This document shows positions 21,500 to 33,169 of a stretch of 64,000 bases of DNA, piece by piece (the stretch's first letter is position 1; each line of letters starts with the position of its first letter). Source of the DNA: Ceratobasidium sp. AG-K (taxonomy: Eukaryota > Basidiomycota > Agaricomycetes > Cantharellales > Ceratobasidiaceae). Position numbers and translations under genes: made by a program. The DNA lies in the NCBI GenBank assembly GCA_037039685.1, contig JAWNGF010000004.1, positions 3,844,001 to 3,908,000 of the forward strand. Reading direction: 5' to 3'. The notes below the pieces were generated by a model. That model was given only the letters and a program-made list of their open reading frames with translations, made no database searches and was not told the DNA's origin.

Positions 21500-22074
21500 T
21501 CATGTGTGCATCGTCGGAGTGCGGATGCGATCGAGTGGGGGCGATCTCAAGGGGCTCGGATTTGTCGGCTGACACGCTGCTCGACGTGAGTGTGGTCGAG
21601 TGGGTCGAACGTGTCTGTGCTCGCAATATGTGTTCCTAGAGTGGGGGTAGACATGGCTTTCATTGGGCGTGCGACCGCATGCTCACCTGGCTTCTGACCG
21701 AGTCGTTTCACCCATCCATCGAGACTAACACTGCTAAGGCAGCTAATACAGCCCACGGTGCCAACAAGCAGAATAAGGCAATCAATTGTGCGCCGATGTT
21801 CACGGCTGAAAAAATCGAAATGAAACTCGGTTTGAAACGCCAGGTCAAACTGCCATGATAGCGGTCGTCATCATATCAAGAGAAGGTCATCGATACCGAT
21901 ACGCAGCGTCGGGTAGGAAGTTTGAGTGGGGGATATCGCAAAGATAAGTGAGTTTGTGGAGAAACCGATAGTGAGATAAGTTGGGCGTATTGCCAAGTGC
22001 GATAGGTTAAAAAAAGATTCCGTCCAAAAACAGCACAAAATGGCCATAAGCTGCAGAAATGTGTTCCTGGCCAT
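21500..22074 (-). CDS. Candidate small membrane protein
   Basis: Weak but structured candidate. From an ATG at 22074 (MARNTFLQLMAILCCFW, signal-like) exon 1 runs to 21897, exon 2 is 21805-21712 and exon 3 is 21635-21500, giving 135 aa with phases that fit GT-AG introns. Exon 2 encodes a strong hydrophobic helix (LIALFCLLAPWAVLAALAVL). The same exon read in another frame also gives a hydrophobic helix followed by DGWVKRLGQKP, and that frame continues through a 51-base intron that is a multiple of three. So the frame of the 3' part is not settled. No family was recognised. Confidence 0.27.
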
Positions 22075-22320
22075 CTCCAAGCCAAGGCCTGAGTTCAAGG
22101 TCCACGGTAGTTAATCAAGTGCTTCGTGATTCGTCGCCAGTGGATGGGTCTCGCTTAGCCGAGGGATTCCTTTTCCGTTCTGAGCTCGCGTAACTTTCCA
22201 GTACCGTTGGTCGGGAAACAATTTGCAAATCAGCCCCAAGATGCTCAGGATCGCTATATATAACCTCGACAGAGAACCCCCCATACCCCATCCTCCCCTC
22301 CTCTCCTCCTCCACACCACC

Positions 22321-24431
22321 ATGGCTGACGTTCATAGTAACGAAAAGGCCCAGTATGCCAACGAAAAGGGCAACACGAAGAGTGGTTCCGACTATGAGGT
22401 CCACCATGCTATTGACCCCGTCGGCGAGGACTATCCCGTCGAGCGCAAGCTGCAACGGCAGCTGAAGAACAGGCATATTGCCATGATCAGGTAGGTATCT
22501 CGTTTGGGTATCCTGATATATGCTCATGCTTTGGATAGTATTGGTGGTGTCATTGGTACTGGTCTCTTCCTTGGCACTGCAAACTCGCTGAGGACTGGTG
22601 GCCCTATCGGTCTCTTGCTCGGCTATATAATTGTTGGCAGCGTCGTAAGTATTTGCACTTGGTACTCGAGCAAGACTCACCCTGCTTTCTAGTGTTATTC
22701 GGTCATGGTCTCGCTTGGCGAGATGATCGCCTATTTGCCGATTCCCGGTGGTCATATCAAATTGGCAGAACGATTCGTGGACCCCGCGTTTTCATTCACA
22801 ATGGGCGTGAGTGGAGTTCGTTTGTCAGCTCGTCATGATTCTCATTGCCTTCACATAGTGGAACTACTGGTACAACTGGACGATTATCCTTCCTGCGGAA
22901 TTGGCTGCCGCTGCTGTGCTCATCAACTACTGGATGGAGGAACGGATCAAGTAAGTATCCACACACGTGTTGTGGGACGAGCCTGACCCATTTGTCAGTG
23001 ACGCATTGTGGATTTCCATTTGCCTGATTGTTGTTGTCGTCATCAATATGCTTGGCGCCGGCGTTTACGGCGAATGCGAATTCATTTTCGCGAGCATCAA
23101 AGTCATTACGATCGTAGGACTCATCGTAAGTCCACTCGCTGATCGATCTGTACACGTCCTAATCATGCGTAGATCCTAGGCATCGTTCTCGACTTGGGTG
23201 GGGGCCCCAGCCGTGACCGCATCGGCTTCCGCTACTGGAAGAACCCGGGTCCGTTTGTCCAGTTCCAAGGTATTGGTGGCTCCAAAGGCCAGTTCCTCGG
23301 ATGGTGGTCGGTCATGACCCAGGCCGCTTTCTCGTTCATTGGAACCGAAATCGTCGCTATTGCCGCTGGTGAGGCGAAGAACCCTCGTCGGAACTTGCCC
23401 AAGGCCATCCGCCGCGTCTACATCCGTATCCTCCTCTTCTACATTGGTGGAACCTTGATCATTGGTATGCACGACTCCATGAATTACACTATTCACATTG
23501 TTAACTTAAATTTATCTAGGTTTGCTCGTACCTTCTAACCACCCCGATTTGAACTTGAACTCTGGTGATGCGGCTGCGTCTCCCTTCGTCATTGCCATCA
23601 AGACCGCCGGGATCAAGGGACTGCCTTCCGTAGTCAATGCCGCGCTTCTCACCTCTGCGTGGTCCGCTGCGAGCTCCGACTTGTACACCTCCTCTCGTGC
23701 TCTTTGTATGTACCATACTGTCGTCCGTGCTCTGATTGTTCTAACCCGATTACAGATGGCCTCTCTTTGGCCGGTAACGCACCCAAGGTCTTTTCCAAGG
23801 TTTCCAAGTCTGGCTTGCCCTATGTCGCCGTGATCTTCTGCTCGCTCTTTTCTGCCCTTGCGTACATGAGTGTCAGCAGCGGTGCGGGCAAGGTCTTCAA
23901 CTGGTTCGCCAACATGGTATGTTGCAATAGATGCACATCGGAGCAGAGGACTAATCTGGGAGTTGATAGACTGCTGTTGCCGGATTGATGACCTGGTTCG
24001 GTATCGCGTTCACCTACATTCGCTTCTACGCTGGAATGAAGGCCCAGGGTTTTGATCGCTCTACGCTACCATACATGTCCAAACTTCAGCCTTTTGCTGC
24101 TTGGTATGCGCTGGTATTCTGTCTCTTGATTTGCATTGTAAGTTTTCTACACAGCCATGGTGTTGTCATTACTGATCGCCTACCTCGACAGTTCTCTGGC
24201 TGGAAGGTATTCCTCAAGGGCAACTGGGAAACTGACATATTCGTCACCAACTACATCCCCTTGGTTTTGTTCCCTATTCTCTACTTTGGAGCCAAGTTTG
24301 CCTACCGTCAGCCCATGGTCAAACCCCACGAGATGGACTTCCACAGCGGCATCGCGGAGATCGAGGCTGACACCTATGACGAGCCACCACCAAAGAACGC
24401 TTGGGAAAAGTTCTGGGCGTGGTTGATGTAA
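22321..24431 (+). CDS. Amino acid permease (APC superfamily, YAT type)
   Basis: A plasma-membrane amino acid:proton symporter of the fungal AAP family (PF00324), like Gap1/Agp1; the specificity cannot be read. Ten exons: 22321-22490, 22539-22644, 22693-22806, 22859-22950, 22999-23125, 23173-23464, 23520-23705, 23756-23916, 23970-24137, 24192-24431; 551 aa. Family marks: [17 protein letters not shown] in helix 1, [16 protein letters not shown], the [20 protein letters not shown] signature in helix 6, and [20 protein letters not shown]. Twelve helices are expected. The soluble N-terminus (residues 1-50) is rich in Lys, Glu and Asp. [16 protein letters not shown] tail ends the protein. Codons are strongly biased to C in third position, more than in the neighbouring genes, which suggests high expression. 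A pyrimidine-rich leader (CCTCCCCTCCTCTCCTCC) just before the ATG fits a strongly expressed fungal promoter. Confidence 0.96.
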
Positions 24432-27271
24432 ATTTTTTACTTGTGTATCCTGGTGTTGTACCGTGTTCACTCTGCTCATTTTGTTATAAACCGTGTTATA
24501 CACTCATGTAGTTATCATTAACGAGAACGAAACTGCTTTTTTGACAAGTCAACTTTATTCGGCTCCGCGTCGGAAAATAATGCAAGCTTGATGAACGCAT
24601 TCAACGGTCCCAAGCTTCAACTGAATAGCCACAAAAGGAAGCTCTTTGATCGAATGTATTACAGATATGACGTATCCAACTTTTCCATTTCCATCTTTCA
24701 AGGCGCGTACCTATCTGTTTGGTTTGCTCCCTCCCTACCACAGTTCAACCGTACGTATGGCCTGATGACTCTAGATACATGCTCATAAATGTGATATGCT
24801 CCAGCTTTCAGGTGCTCATGCGGATCTGACCCTGGACTTGTGAATGAACTGAATTGGCACCATGTGCATGCGTCGAGATCGCCCGGTCTTTTGTCCTTGA
24901 GCTGCCCTTACAGTAAGCCCAAGAACTCTTATTGAAACAGCTCTACAAATCAATCTGCCCAGGGGACTGTGACGATTGCTAGCTCTGTCAATCACGCCAA
25001 TTGCAAAGGGCGACGCCGTTTGGTTCTAAGCGAGCCATGCATGTATGTTATCGATTTTGCCTATGGGCTGCGATCAAAGGTTGGGTGATGTTCGGGTGAT
25101 ATCGCAGATGCGTCTTGCGAGCGTTACAACAGGTTCCGATTATTGTGATTGCTCTTCCATCTATGAGGTTGAGAGGCCCATACGCGAATATTTCTCAGAG
25201 CACGCGACACGGACGTCGCCCTCAACCGAGCACATACGGTCTCTGAATTCACGCTCTGCCGTTATGCCCGAGCCTCGTGGGTGCCCAATTCGTTGAGCTC
25301 GTCCCCTAGAACATATACAATTAAAGTGGCTTCTAAGTGGCCCTAAGCTTTTCGGATGGACAATTAGCAAGCGCGAGCCGACGTGTTCTCTGCTGCGCTC
25401 GAGAGGATACAGCTTGAATAGGTTACTTCGTCCGAAAATGGGGTCTCCCCGCACGCAAAAACAGTACCCGCCCGGCCCAGAAGCGCATCAGATACATCTT
25501 CGATCTGGCGCATATATATCGCCTTCGCAACGGCGGGTGCATGACATCACGAAGCGCACGCGCCTCTCGGACAAATGCCTCGGATCAGGGTGGATGTAAT
25601 TGTCACGCTTGTGTCACGCCTAGGTTGCTGTTTGAGCCTAGGGATGCGCCAGTTATTGGTCCAGCGTGGCTGGCTGCTGGCTAGGTTGCTAGGTAGTTGA
25701 AAACGGGCCGGTGCTGCGCCTGGTGCTGCGCCTGGTGCTACGCCAGCAATGGATATTCAGCACCGGCAGGACATGGGCGCTCGAGGCTGGAACTTTCGCT
25801 ACGGGACACTAACTCCGGGTGACGTGAAAAAAGATCCAACTAACGTATTCGTTGCGATTATCTTACATACGCTCTGATGGGTTGAACCTGAGTTTTTCAT
25901 TTCGATGTTGTGTGGAGTATTTGATTAATAAGATTCAGGTTCGGTTGGGTGGCGGATAGAGTGAATAGCCACCTCGCTCATATACCGACTGTCGAGCAAG
26001 CCAGTATCGTGGTTCGATCTTGCTGTTTTAGAGAACACGACATCGAGACAGAAGTTGTCTCGACTTATTTCGAAGACGTATGTCGCGACGATTATTACTC
26101 CAGACCCAGCTTCCTGCTTGTTATTCCCCGAGATGGCACCTCACATCGGTCAATCCGGGGTGAGAAAATGAACATTTTCCGCAAACTGGCCCTGGTTATC
26201 AGGTGGATCCGCCCCACTCTGTCTCCACTTGCATACATACTGATAGGGTGGGCACGGACTGTGACAAGGGCGTGTATCCGCGGGCTGTTGTAGCCATCTG
26301 CTTCGGATAGGCCCCACTATTCGACTCTATATTGAATGCGTTGGGGTAGATAACGAGGCACACACTGGGAGAAAGCTACTGGATTTGGCTATTTCAGGCC
26401 GGGCCTTGATACAACTGAATGAGAGAGTCTGCCTATATGGCATGCATTCCTACGAGGCTGAGTAGTCCAACTCAGGGCTAAAGAAGCACGCAACGGGGCG
26501 TTACGGTGACCAACATGACGTTTAACATAGTAGGACATTGCATATATCCACGGTTGAAGGGTCAGAGCGGACTCGAAGGGCATCGGGGATGGCGATATTG
26601 GTCCGCCCGGGGTATTATTTCAGGCTGCCCTGCGGTCAACTCGAGGGTAGGGGGACTATACATCGTTGACTTGTTATATTTGGAATGAAGGATTATCCCA
26701 GTAAATCTGTTAAGCGAGATATTTTTTGACAGTTCCGGGTCACTTGAATTGATGGTCGGTCTCGAGAACTTGGCGAAACAAAGGATGTTCAAATTTATTA
26801 CCCGACGATAACAATCTGCTCGACGTCTGACGACGGGGTAACTTGAAATGCGGGTGGACGATAGATTTGTGTCCACCAGCAGAGCTGACGAGGTCGACGA
26901 CGAGTTCACAGAAGGTTAAAGACTTGATGATGTCCCACGCGTTTGACGGTCTCCCGAGTGATTTTTCACGATTTTGATACAGTGCTAAACGGTATTCATC
27001 TCTTGCACATTTTAATTATTTCCCCTGCTAACCTCATAGTATGTGATTGCGCCTTTTGATAGCAAAGGCAGGACTCTGTGCGAATTGCATCCTTCGGCAC
27101 ACATTGCTCCTCGGAATAGTCGTCCAGGGCGAGAGTCATTCTGATCCGCCGGGCTGGCGAGTAGCCCAGACTCATCCCGTGCCGACGGCTCTGAGATTGT
27201 TGCCGTAAAGCACTCGCTTGAGGTGAGTTCAGGTCATGTACTCATGGTGATCACATTAATTATCAGTCACA
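24432..27271. other. Long intergenic stretch with short repeats
   Basis: 2.8 kb without a supported gene. A cluster of short direct repeats lies at 25610-25770 (GGCTGGCTGCTGGCTAGG and repeated GGTGCTGCGCCT units). Short open frames on both strands lack features. The last 300 bases are the likely promoter of the RhoGEF gene. Confidence 0.35.
25610..25770. repeat. Short direct repeats
   Basis: The motif TGCGCCTGGTGC/TACGCC recurs three times around 25713-25751, and CTAGG/GGCTGGCT elements recur just before it. This may be decayed mobile-element DNA. No terminal repeats or coding sequence were identified. Confidence 0.4.
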
Positions 27272-30200
27272 ATGAAACCTTTCGTCTTCAGTGGACTCGG
27301 TTTTCCCACAAGAAACAACGGTCGTCGACAGTATCCTAATTCGGACCACCCGCGGAGGAGCAATTCCAGGTTGGCAGCACCTGTCGAGGAACTCAGCCTG
27401 CCAACGTCCGTTGTCAATGACGTCCGCTCACCGATTCTAGTACTCGCAGTTGACGACGACCTCGCTCCCCACCAACCTTTCAAGTTCGAGCAAGTAGCAA
27501 GACCTCGCCAGGCTCAACTAGAGTCTACCACTGTCATGCTCAAGCCTCGATCACTCGACGTTCCGTGGTGTACCAGTCCTCGATCAACACCAACTGAATC
27601 ACCCACGTCACCAGGTCCGGGCAGGCACGCGTTCCAACTCGAGAGACCGAGTTTCATGGACCTCGAGAGTGCGCATATACCCGTCAAAGCGAGGAGAAAG
27701 TTGGTCAAGAAGCGGGTTGGGATCTTTGCTGTGCGGATTGGATCGGTGACTGGCAAGGGGCTCTCCAAACCAACCTCCTCTGGCAAGGGAAGTTGGCGAT
27801 CGGAGCACAAACGGATGGGTTCGCGAGTCGGGCACACACGAAGACGATCTGGCTCGGAACACATTCGAACCAGGTCCAAGTCTAGCAATCTACAAATCGA
27901 CTCGGGGTCGAAGAGTTCAGACTCATTAACGCTTGTAGAGTCCGCGCTTGCCGGTGGCACGTCAGCTAAATCGAGCAACGAGGTGCCGCGGCAATGCGAG
28001 ATCATTCCAGGCACTTTTCAGCCGGGACCACACAACAAGGTTCTGTCTGACAAACCCAATTTGTTTACGACTCGCCATCACCCTGGTGCACTGGATTTAA
28101 CATCCTTACTCTTGATGGATCCACCACCAGGCCCCACGACTCGAATTGGTCCCGCAGATAAAACAGGCGTAGGTTTGGACGCGCACGAGTTGACGCCCGC
28201 GGAGAAAACACCGACAGGCACCTTGGACTTGACATTTACGGCGACTCCTGGCATGACGTCTGATAGGCGAAGCTATCAGCCGCCGATCGTGCCGCGGGTG
28301 GTGTTGACGCGGTCACGGACTGCCGGCGGGCTAGGTGAGTGCGAGTGTGGAGTTGGGGGCATGGCTAACAGGAGCAGCACGAGTAAACAGGACAGCGAGC
28401 AGAAAAGGACGGGGGCTCCCGCCCTCCCCTCGAAACGCCTCGCAGCGACCAGGCGAATTGGGCGCGGTGTCCGAGCGACCACAGGTTTTCCCGCAGGAAT
28501 TGGACGGTTCCGAGCGAGTGGAGGGTGTATGCAGGACCCTAGAACCCTCGGAGTGGACTGAATCCGGGTCACGCGTGACAGCGACCGGGCGCGCAAAAGA
28601 GACCAGGTGGGGACCGACGCCGATCCGCCAACGTTTACTGAATTTGCCCAGGATGCTGTCGCGCAGCTCGAGTGCACTTCGAGGACCGCCTCGCCCGCCG
28701 CCTGCGCATCCTGTGCCAGCGACGCCGGATGAGGAGGAGGTGGGGACGGCTACGACGGCCGACGACGCGCGGGTTGCGTCGCACAAGCCGCATCCGTCGA
28801 TTTCGTCGCGTGCGCCGGTGCAAGAGTCCAACACGCGCTGGGCGGCCAGATCGCGCAGTGGGTCGACGGCGAGTGGCAATTGGCGCGGGTCGAATATGTT
28901 CGAGGAGGACCAGGACGACTATGGGCTGCCGTCGCCCAGTCCACCTGACCCCGATGGGATGATGTCCCATGGGGAGTATGGGGGGATTGTTGGACCGCGA
29001 CGGGACTTGTATTCGGACGAGGAGCTGGACAGCGTGACCGAGGAAAACGAGAGCCTGTCGGACGATGAGCGCGAGGACCGAACGGCGGCGATGATTGTGG
29101 CCGACGAGGGCCGCGGCCTGATAGTCGATGCCGAGGGGCGCGCAGTGTCGGACCTCGATGTGCAGCCAGGTGAGTTCAAAGCTGTTGATTTTCACTCGCT
29201 AACACCCGGTAGGCACGACGCATTTGCTGCTGGCCAACAACTCTTCCCCTGCCATCATCCCCGGCTTTCTCGCCCAGATACTTCCCCAGATAAGCTCCAC
29301 TCTTCTCTGCCTCGACATTTCCCAAAACAACCTCGCCGCCCTTCCCCCCGCCCTATCTGCCTGCACCGCACTCGAAGAACTCAACGTATCACATAATCCC
29401 CTCCGATCACTTCCATCCTCTATTGGTGCCCTCGTCTCGCTGCGTGTGCTCATTGCCGATGGTTGCGACCTCACCGCCCTGCCCCAGTTGCTGGTGAACC
29501 TGGGCGCACTCCACTCGCTCAGTGTGCGCTCGAACAGGCTGGTGATGCTGCCCGTGTGGATGTGCGCCATGCCCAGTCTCGAGGTCCTCAAAATCGAAGG
29601 CAACGCGTTTGCCGGTCCGTGGCGCGGTGTCGTCGAACCCCTCTTGCCTCGCGACTATTCCCCCCAGCCGAGTCCTCTTCCCAATGGCACACTCGCCAGT
29701 CCTATCGTATTGTCTGGCTCACCCCTCCCCCCCTCCCGACCCCAACGCAGCTACTCGGCGCAACCCCAGCCGGGAGTCGGATGGGGCAGCCGACCAAATA
29801 CGACGCACAGTTTGGGATCGTCCTCGCCTAATCTGGGCGTGTATCCGACATCGGCCTCGGCTCCCCACTCTCCACCCAGTCGAGCAGGCATGCTGTCTCC
29901 GCCCCCCGTACCTGTCATGTCGCCGCCCTCGAGCGCAGGCGCAGGCAGTCTAAATCACATGCACTCGAGCCCCGCCGCGAGCAGTCTTGGACATATTCAC
30001 TCGAGTCCGGGAAGTAGTTTCAACCATCTACACTCGAGTCCCGGGAGCAGTCTCAGTCACCTCCATCCTGCGCCTCCCACTCCCAGTACCGCCGCGGCAC
30101 TGAACATGCACCTCGGCGCACTCGCTCCCCGTGGTAAAAAGACCAAAAAGCGCGGTGGGGGAAGTATAAGCGGGAGCGAAATCGCAACCGACATTGAGAG

Positions 30201-33169
30201 CGAAGTCGAAACCAGGTACGTACGTCTCCCAACTTATTATCACCGCTAATCAACTTGTTCGACAGCCGAGCCACAATGTCCATGACAAGCCCGCGCCGAA
30301 TAAAAAGCTCCGACGAACTCAAACGATTCGGGGATTCCGGCGGACCCCCGAGCGCACCCATCCTCACACACGCCCCGACCCTCCCAGAACCCCAATCCCA
30401 AATCAAACGGTACATGTCCCTCGGCGTGCGCGGCTCGTCGAACCGTGGAGACGCGCGCCATGCGTGGTCTCGTTATTCGGGACTTGCACCCACGGGCGAG
30501 GACGAGTTTGGGTATGCGGGGTCGGACGATGGTCGTGCGCGGTCGGCCGAGGATGGGTCGAATCGGTTGAGTGGGGCCGAGTCGAGGTTTAGTGGGGATC
30601 CTAGGTTTAGTGGGACGGACCCTAGGTTTAGCGGGATGGAAGAACGAACGCGGTACAGCGCTGGTCCAGACGACGATTATGTCCACTCGAAACAGCTCGT
30701 CGACGCGTATGCGCACAAGCACCTCGAAGACGCCTATTCCCACTCCAAGAGCGCCGCGTCCTCGCCTGAAGAGCAGCGCCGTAAAGGCCGCTGGGGTTTC
30801 TTGAAAAAAGTAAGCATGGGGCGACTAAGAAGTCATTCGAACGCGGACAGGCTAGGGAGGATGCCCAGGGCCGAGGTTGGGAGTATGCCAGGAGTCCCGA
30901 CTGGCCAGCTGGGACTTGTTACTGGGCCTGGTCCTGCTGGTTCGATGGGGTTGGGATCGTTACCTGGGATGCCCAGGCGCAACATGCCCTCGGCCCCCAT
31001 GCCGCTCCCATCTGCCCCACCACCTCGGGTAGACGTGACAACCGCCGGATCACCTGCCTCGAGCGTCCTCACCGCACGGATGCTCCAGACCAAAGCCAGC
31101 CGCGAAGCACTCAACGGCGCCCCAAGCCCAAGTTTACTCCCACCCACCGCCCCCCGCTCCAAACGCCGCTCCTTCCTCCCATTCGACACTCCCCCCACGC
31201 TCAACATCCCCATCCCATCCGCCGAGCCGTTTATGCCTAGCGTCGTCGCGCTGGGGACGGATGACGACGAGGAAATGCAGAGACGGACCGAGGAAGAAAC
31301 TGCGCGTGTGCAAATCGCGCTGCGGGGTGTCATGTCGTACCTACGCGACATGGCCGACCTCGGAGGCGTCGGCGAAGGACTCGTACCCAACCGGCGTCCC
31401 CCGCTGACGCAATACGCCGACGGACGGACCAAGAGCGATGGATCGTATGCGTCCAGTACGTCCACTCCCCCGATGCTCAGGAGTGCCCCCTCGATGGCGA
31501 GTTTGAGGGGCGGGCAGGATAGTGTGAATACGACGGATAGTAGTGGGTCGTATGGGCAGGGCTTTTCGGAGGATCGCAAGTACAAGGATGATAAAGGGCG
31601 ACGGGTGGCGATTGTCAGAGAAATCGTCGAGTGAGTCGAGCGATTCCCATTCCGATGGTGCGATGTTAACGTTTTGCAGGACCGAGAAATCGTACGTCAA
31701 GGGCTTGCAAGAGCTCCTCGACATTTACGTCAAGCCCTCGTCGGAACCTGCCCCTGGGTTGAATGTCAGCAAGGAAACGACGATCCCGGCCCAAGAGCGC
31801 AAGATTGTGTTTACCGGCGTCGATGCACTCTTGCAGTTTCATAAGATGTCGTTCTTGCCGTCGCTCATTGCGCGGCCGAGATCCTGTCGACTGGGGGCGA
31901 GGACACGAATGGGCAGGTTTCGACAATGGCGGCGCATGCGGTTGCGAATGTGTTCGTGTCGCATGCAGCGTTTATGAAGATGTACTTTACTTATATCAAG
32001 TGAGTCTCGACTATCCTCGTTTTGTTTTCGGGAACTAACTGGCAAACAGCAACTTTGACAATGCGCTCCAACGGCTTCAATTCTGGAGCGCGCCCCCATC
32101 AGCGCCCAACACACCCGGAACGTCCGCGCCTGGAACTCCCGCCTCGGGGACAGTCGGAGTTGGGTTGAGCATCGCGATGGGCGTCGCGGGTGTCGCGCCC
32201 GACCAGCCCGGACACACCGCGACGCTCAATGCCGGCCAGCGCAAGCGCATCAAGGCTTTTTTGAAGCGCGCGAGGCTCCATCCAAGGCACTCGCAGTTGA
32301 ACCTAGAGGGGTATTTGTTGTTGCCGATTCAGAGGATTCCGCGGTACAAGATGCTGGTGAGTTTGAGTCCATGGGGCTGATTAGATTCACTCGCGGACTT
32401 GTTGGATTCGTTTGCTAATGATGGACTTGCAGTTGGACAACTTGGTGACGTGCACGCCTCCCCATCCCGAAGCGCGCGACGACCCGCTCGAGCGCGCGCT
32501 CGAAGAGATTGCGGTCCTCGCGTCGAGTATGAACGAGGGCAAGCGCGAGTCCGAGTCGAGGACCAAGTTGGTGCAGTGGCAGGCCCGTATTCGGGGCAAG
32601 TTTATCAGTCCGCTCGTCCAGCCTCACCGGTATGTCCCTTGTTAATCCTTTGAGCCCGAGCTGACCCTTCGTAGACGACTAATCATGGACGGTCGAATGC
32701 AACTCGTCCGACTGGTCAAAAAAGTCAACAGCCGCGCAGACGTCGCCAACCCCGATGGGACGCGTACGCCCAAGTCGAAGTCCCATGCCTGTCGTCCGAT
32801 TCAAACCCGAAGCAACTGGTGGCGATTCTGTGCAACGACTTGTTGGTGTTGTGTAAAGAGCCCCCAGTGAGCGAGCCGAATGGCCATGTTGAGCTTTGGG
32901 CGGTGCTTCGGATGCAGACGATGGCGCAGCCTGCGAGTATTGTTTCAGGGAATGGTGGGTACTTTTTTTTTTTTTTTTTTTGGAGGTTGATGCTGACTGG
33001 GTACAGGTCTCCGACTCGTCGATAACAAGGCAATCTTATACTTCAATACTCAATCCACGTCGGAAGCTCTCACATGGCAGCGAGGTAGGCCCCCTCCCAT
33101 ACCCAACCTGACTCCAACTAACACCGATTCTTCGCAGCCATCAATCTACACATCCCACATTCTCAGTAA
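27272..33169 (+). CDS. LRR and RhoGEF (DH-PH) protein, with two frame breaks
   Basis: Likely an activator of Rho-type GTPases: DH domain for nucleotide exchange, PH domain, plus leucine-rich repeats. Ten exons: 27272-28334, about 28372-29169, 29213-30215, 30266-31630, 31680-31999, 32050-32356, 32433-32629, 32675-32954, 33007-33084, 33138-33169; about 1814 aa if the two breaks are ignored. Order: long Ser/Pro-rich N-terminus, acidic stretch (SDEELDSVTEENESLSDDE), four to five LRRs in exon 3 (LCLDISQNNLAALPPAL), a disordered region with repeats (RFSGDPRFSGTDPRFSG), DH from TEKSYVKGLQELL to LLPIQRIPRYKMLLDNLV, then PH (LVAILCNDLLVLCKE, ending near residue 1810). One base is missing near 31871-31876 and another near 32783-32793; exon sums are off by exactly one in both exons. 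Intron 1 is very short (37-43 bases) with tandem in-frame acceptors. Confidence 0.87.
32963..32981. repeat. T19 homopolymer in intron
   Basis: A run of 19 T lies in the intron between the PH-coding exons (32955-33006) of the RhoGEF gene. It sits at the normal polypyrimidine side of the intron and is a likely length-variable site. Confidence 0.85.

Noticed and set aside
22111..22755. 214-codon minus ORF over the permease
   Set aside because: A shadow of the first exons of the amino acid permease; the sense strand has clear family motifs.
27514..29195. Several antisense and overlapping frames in the RhoGEF N-terminus
   Set aside because: GC-rich, low-complexity coding sequence keeps other frames open; splice phases support only the plus-strand gene.
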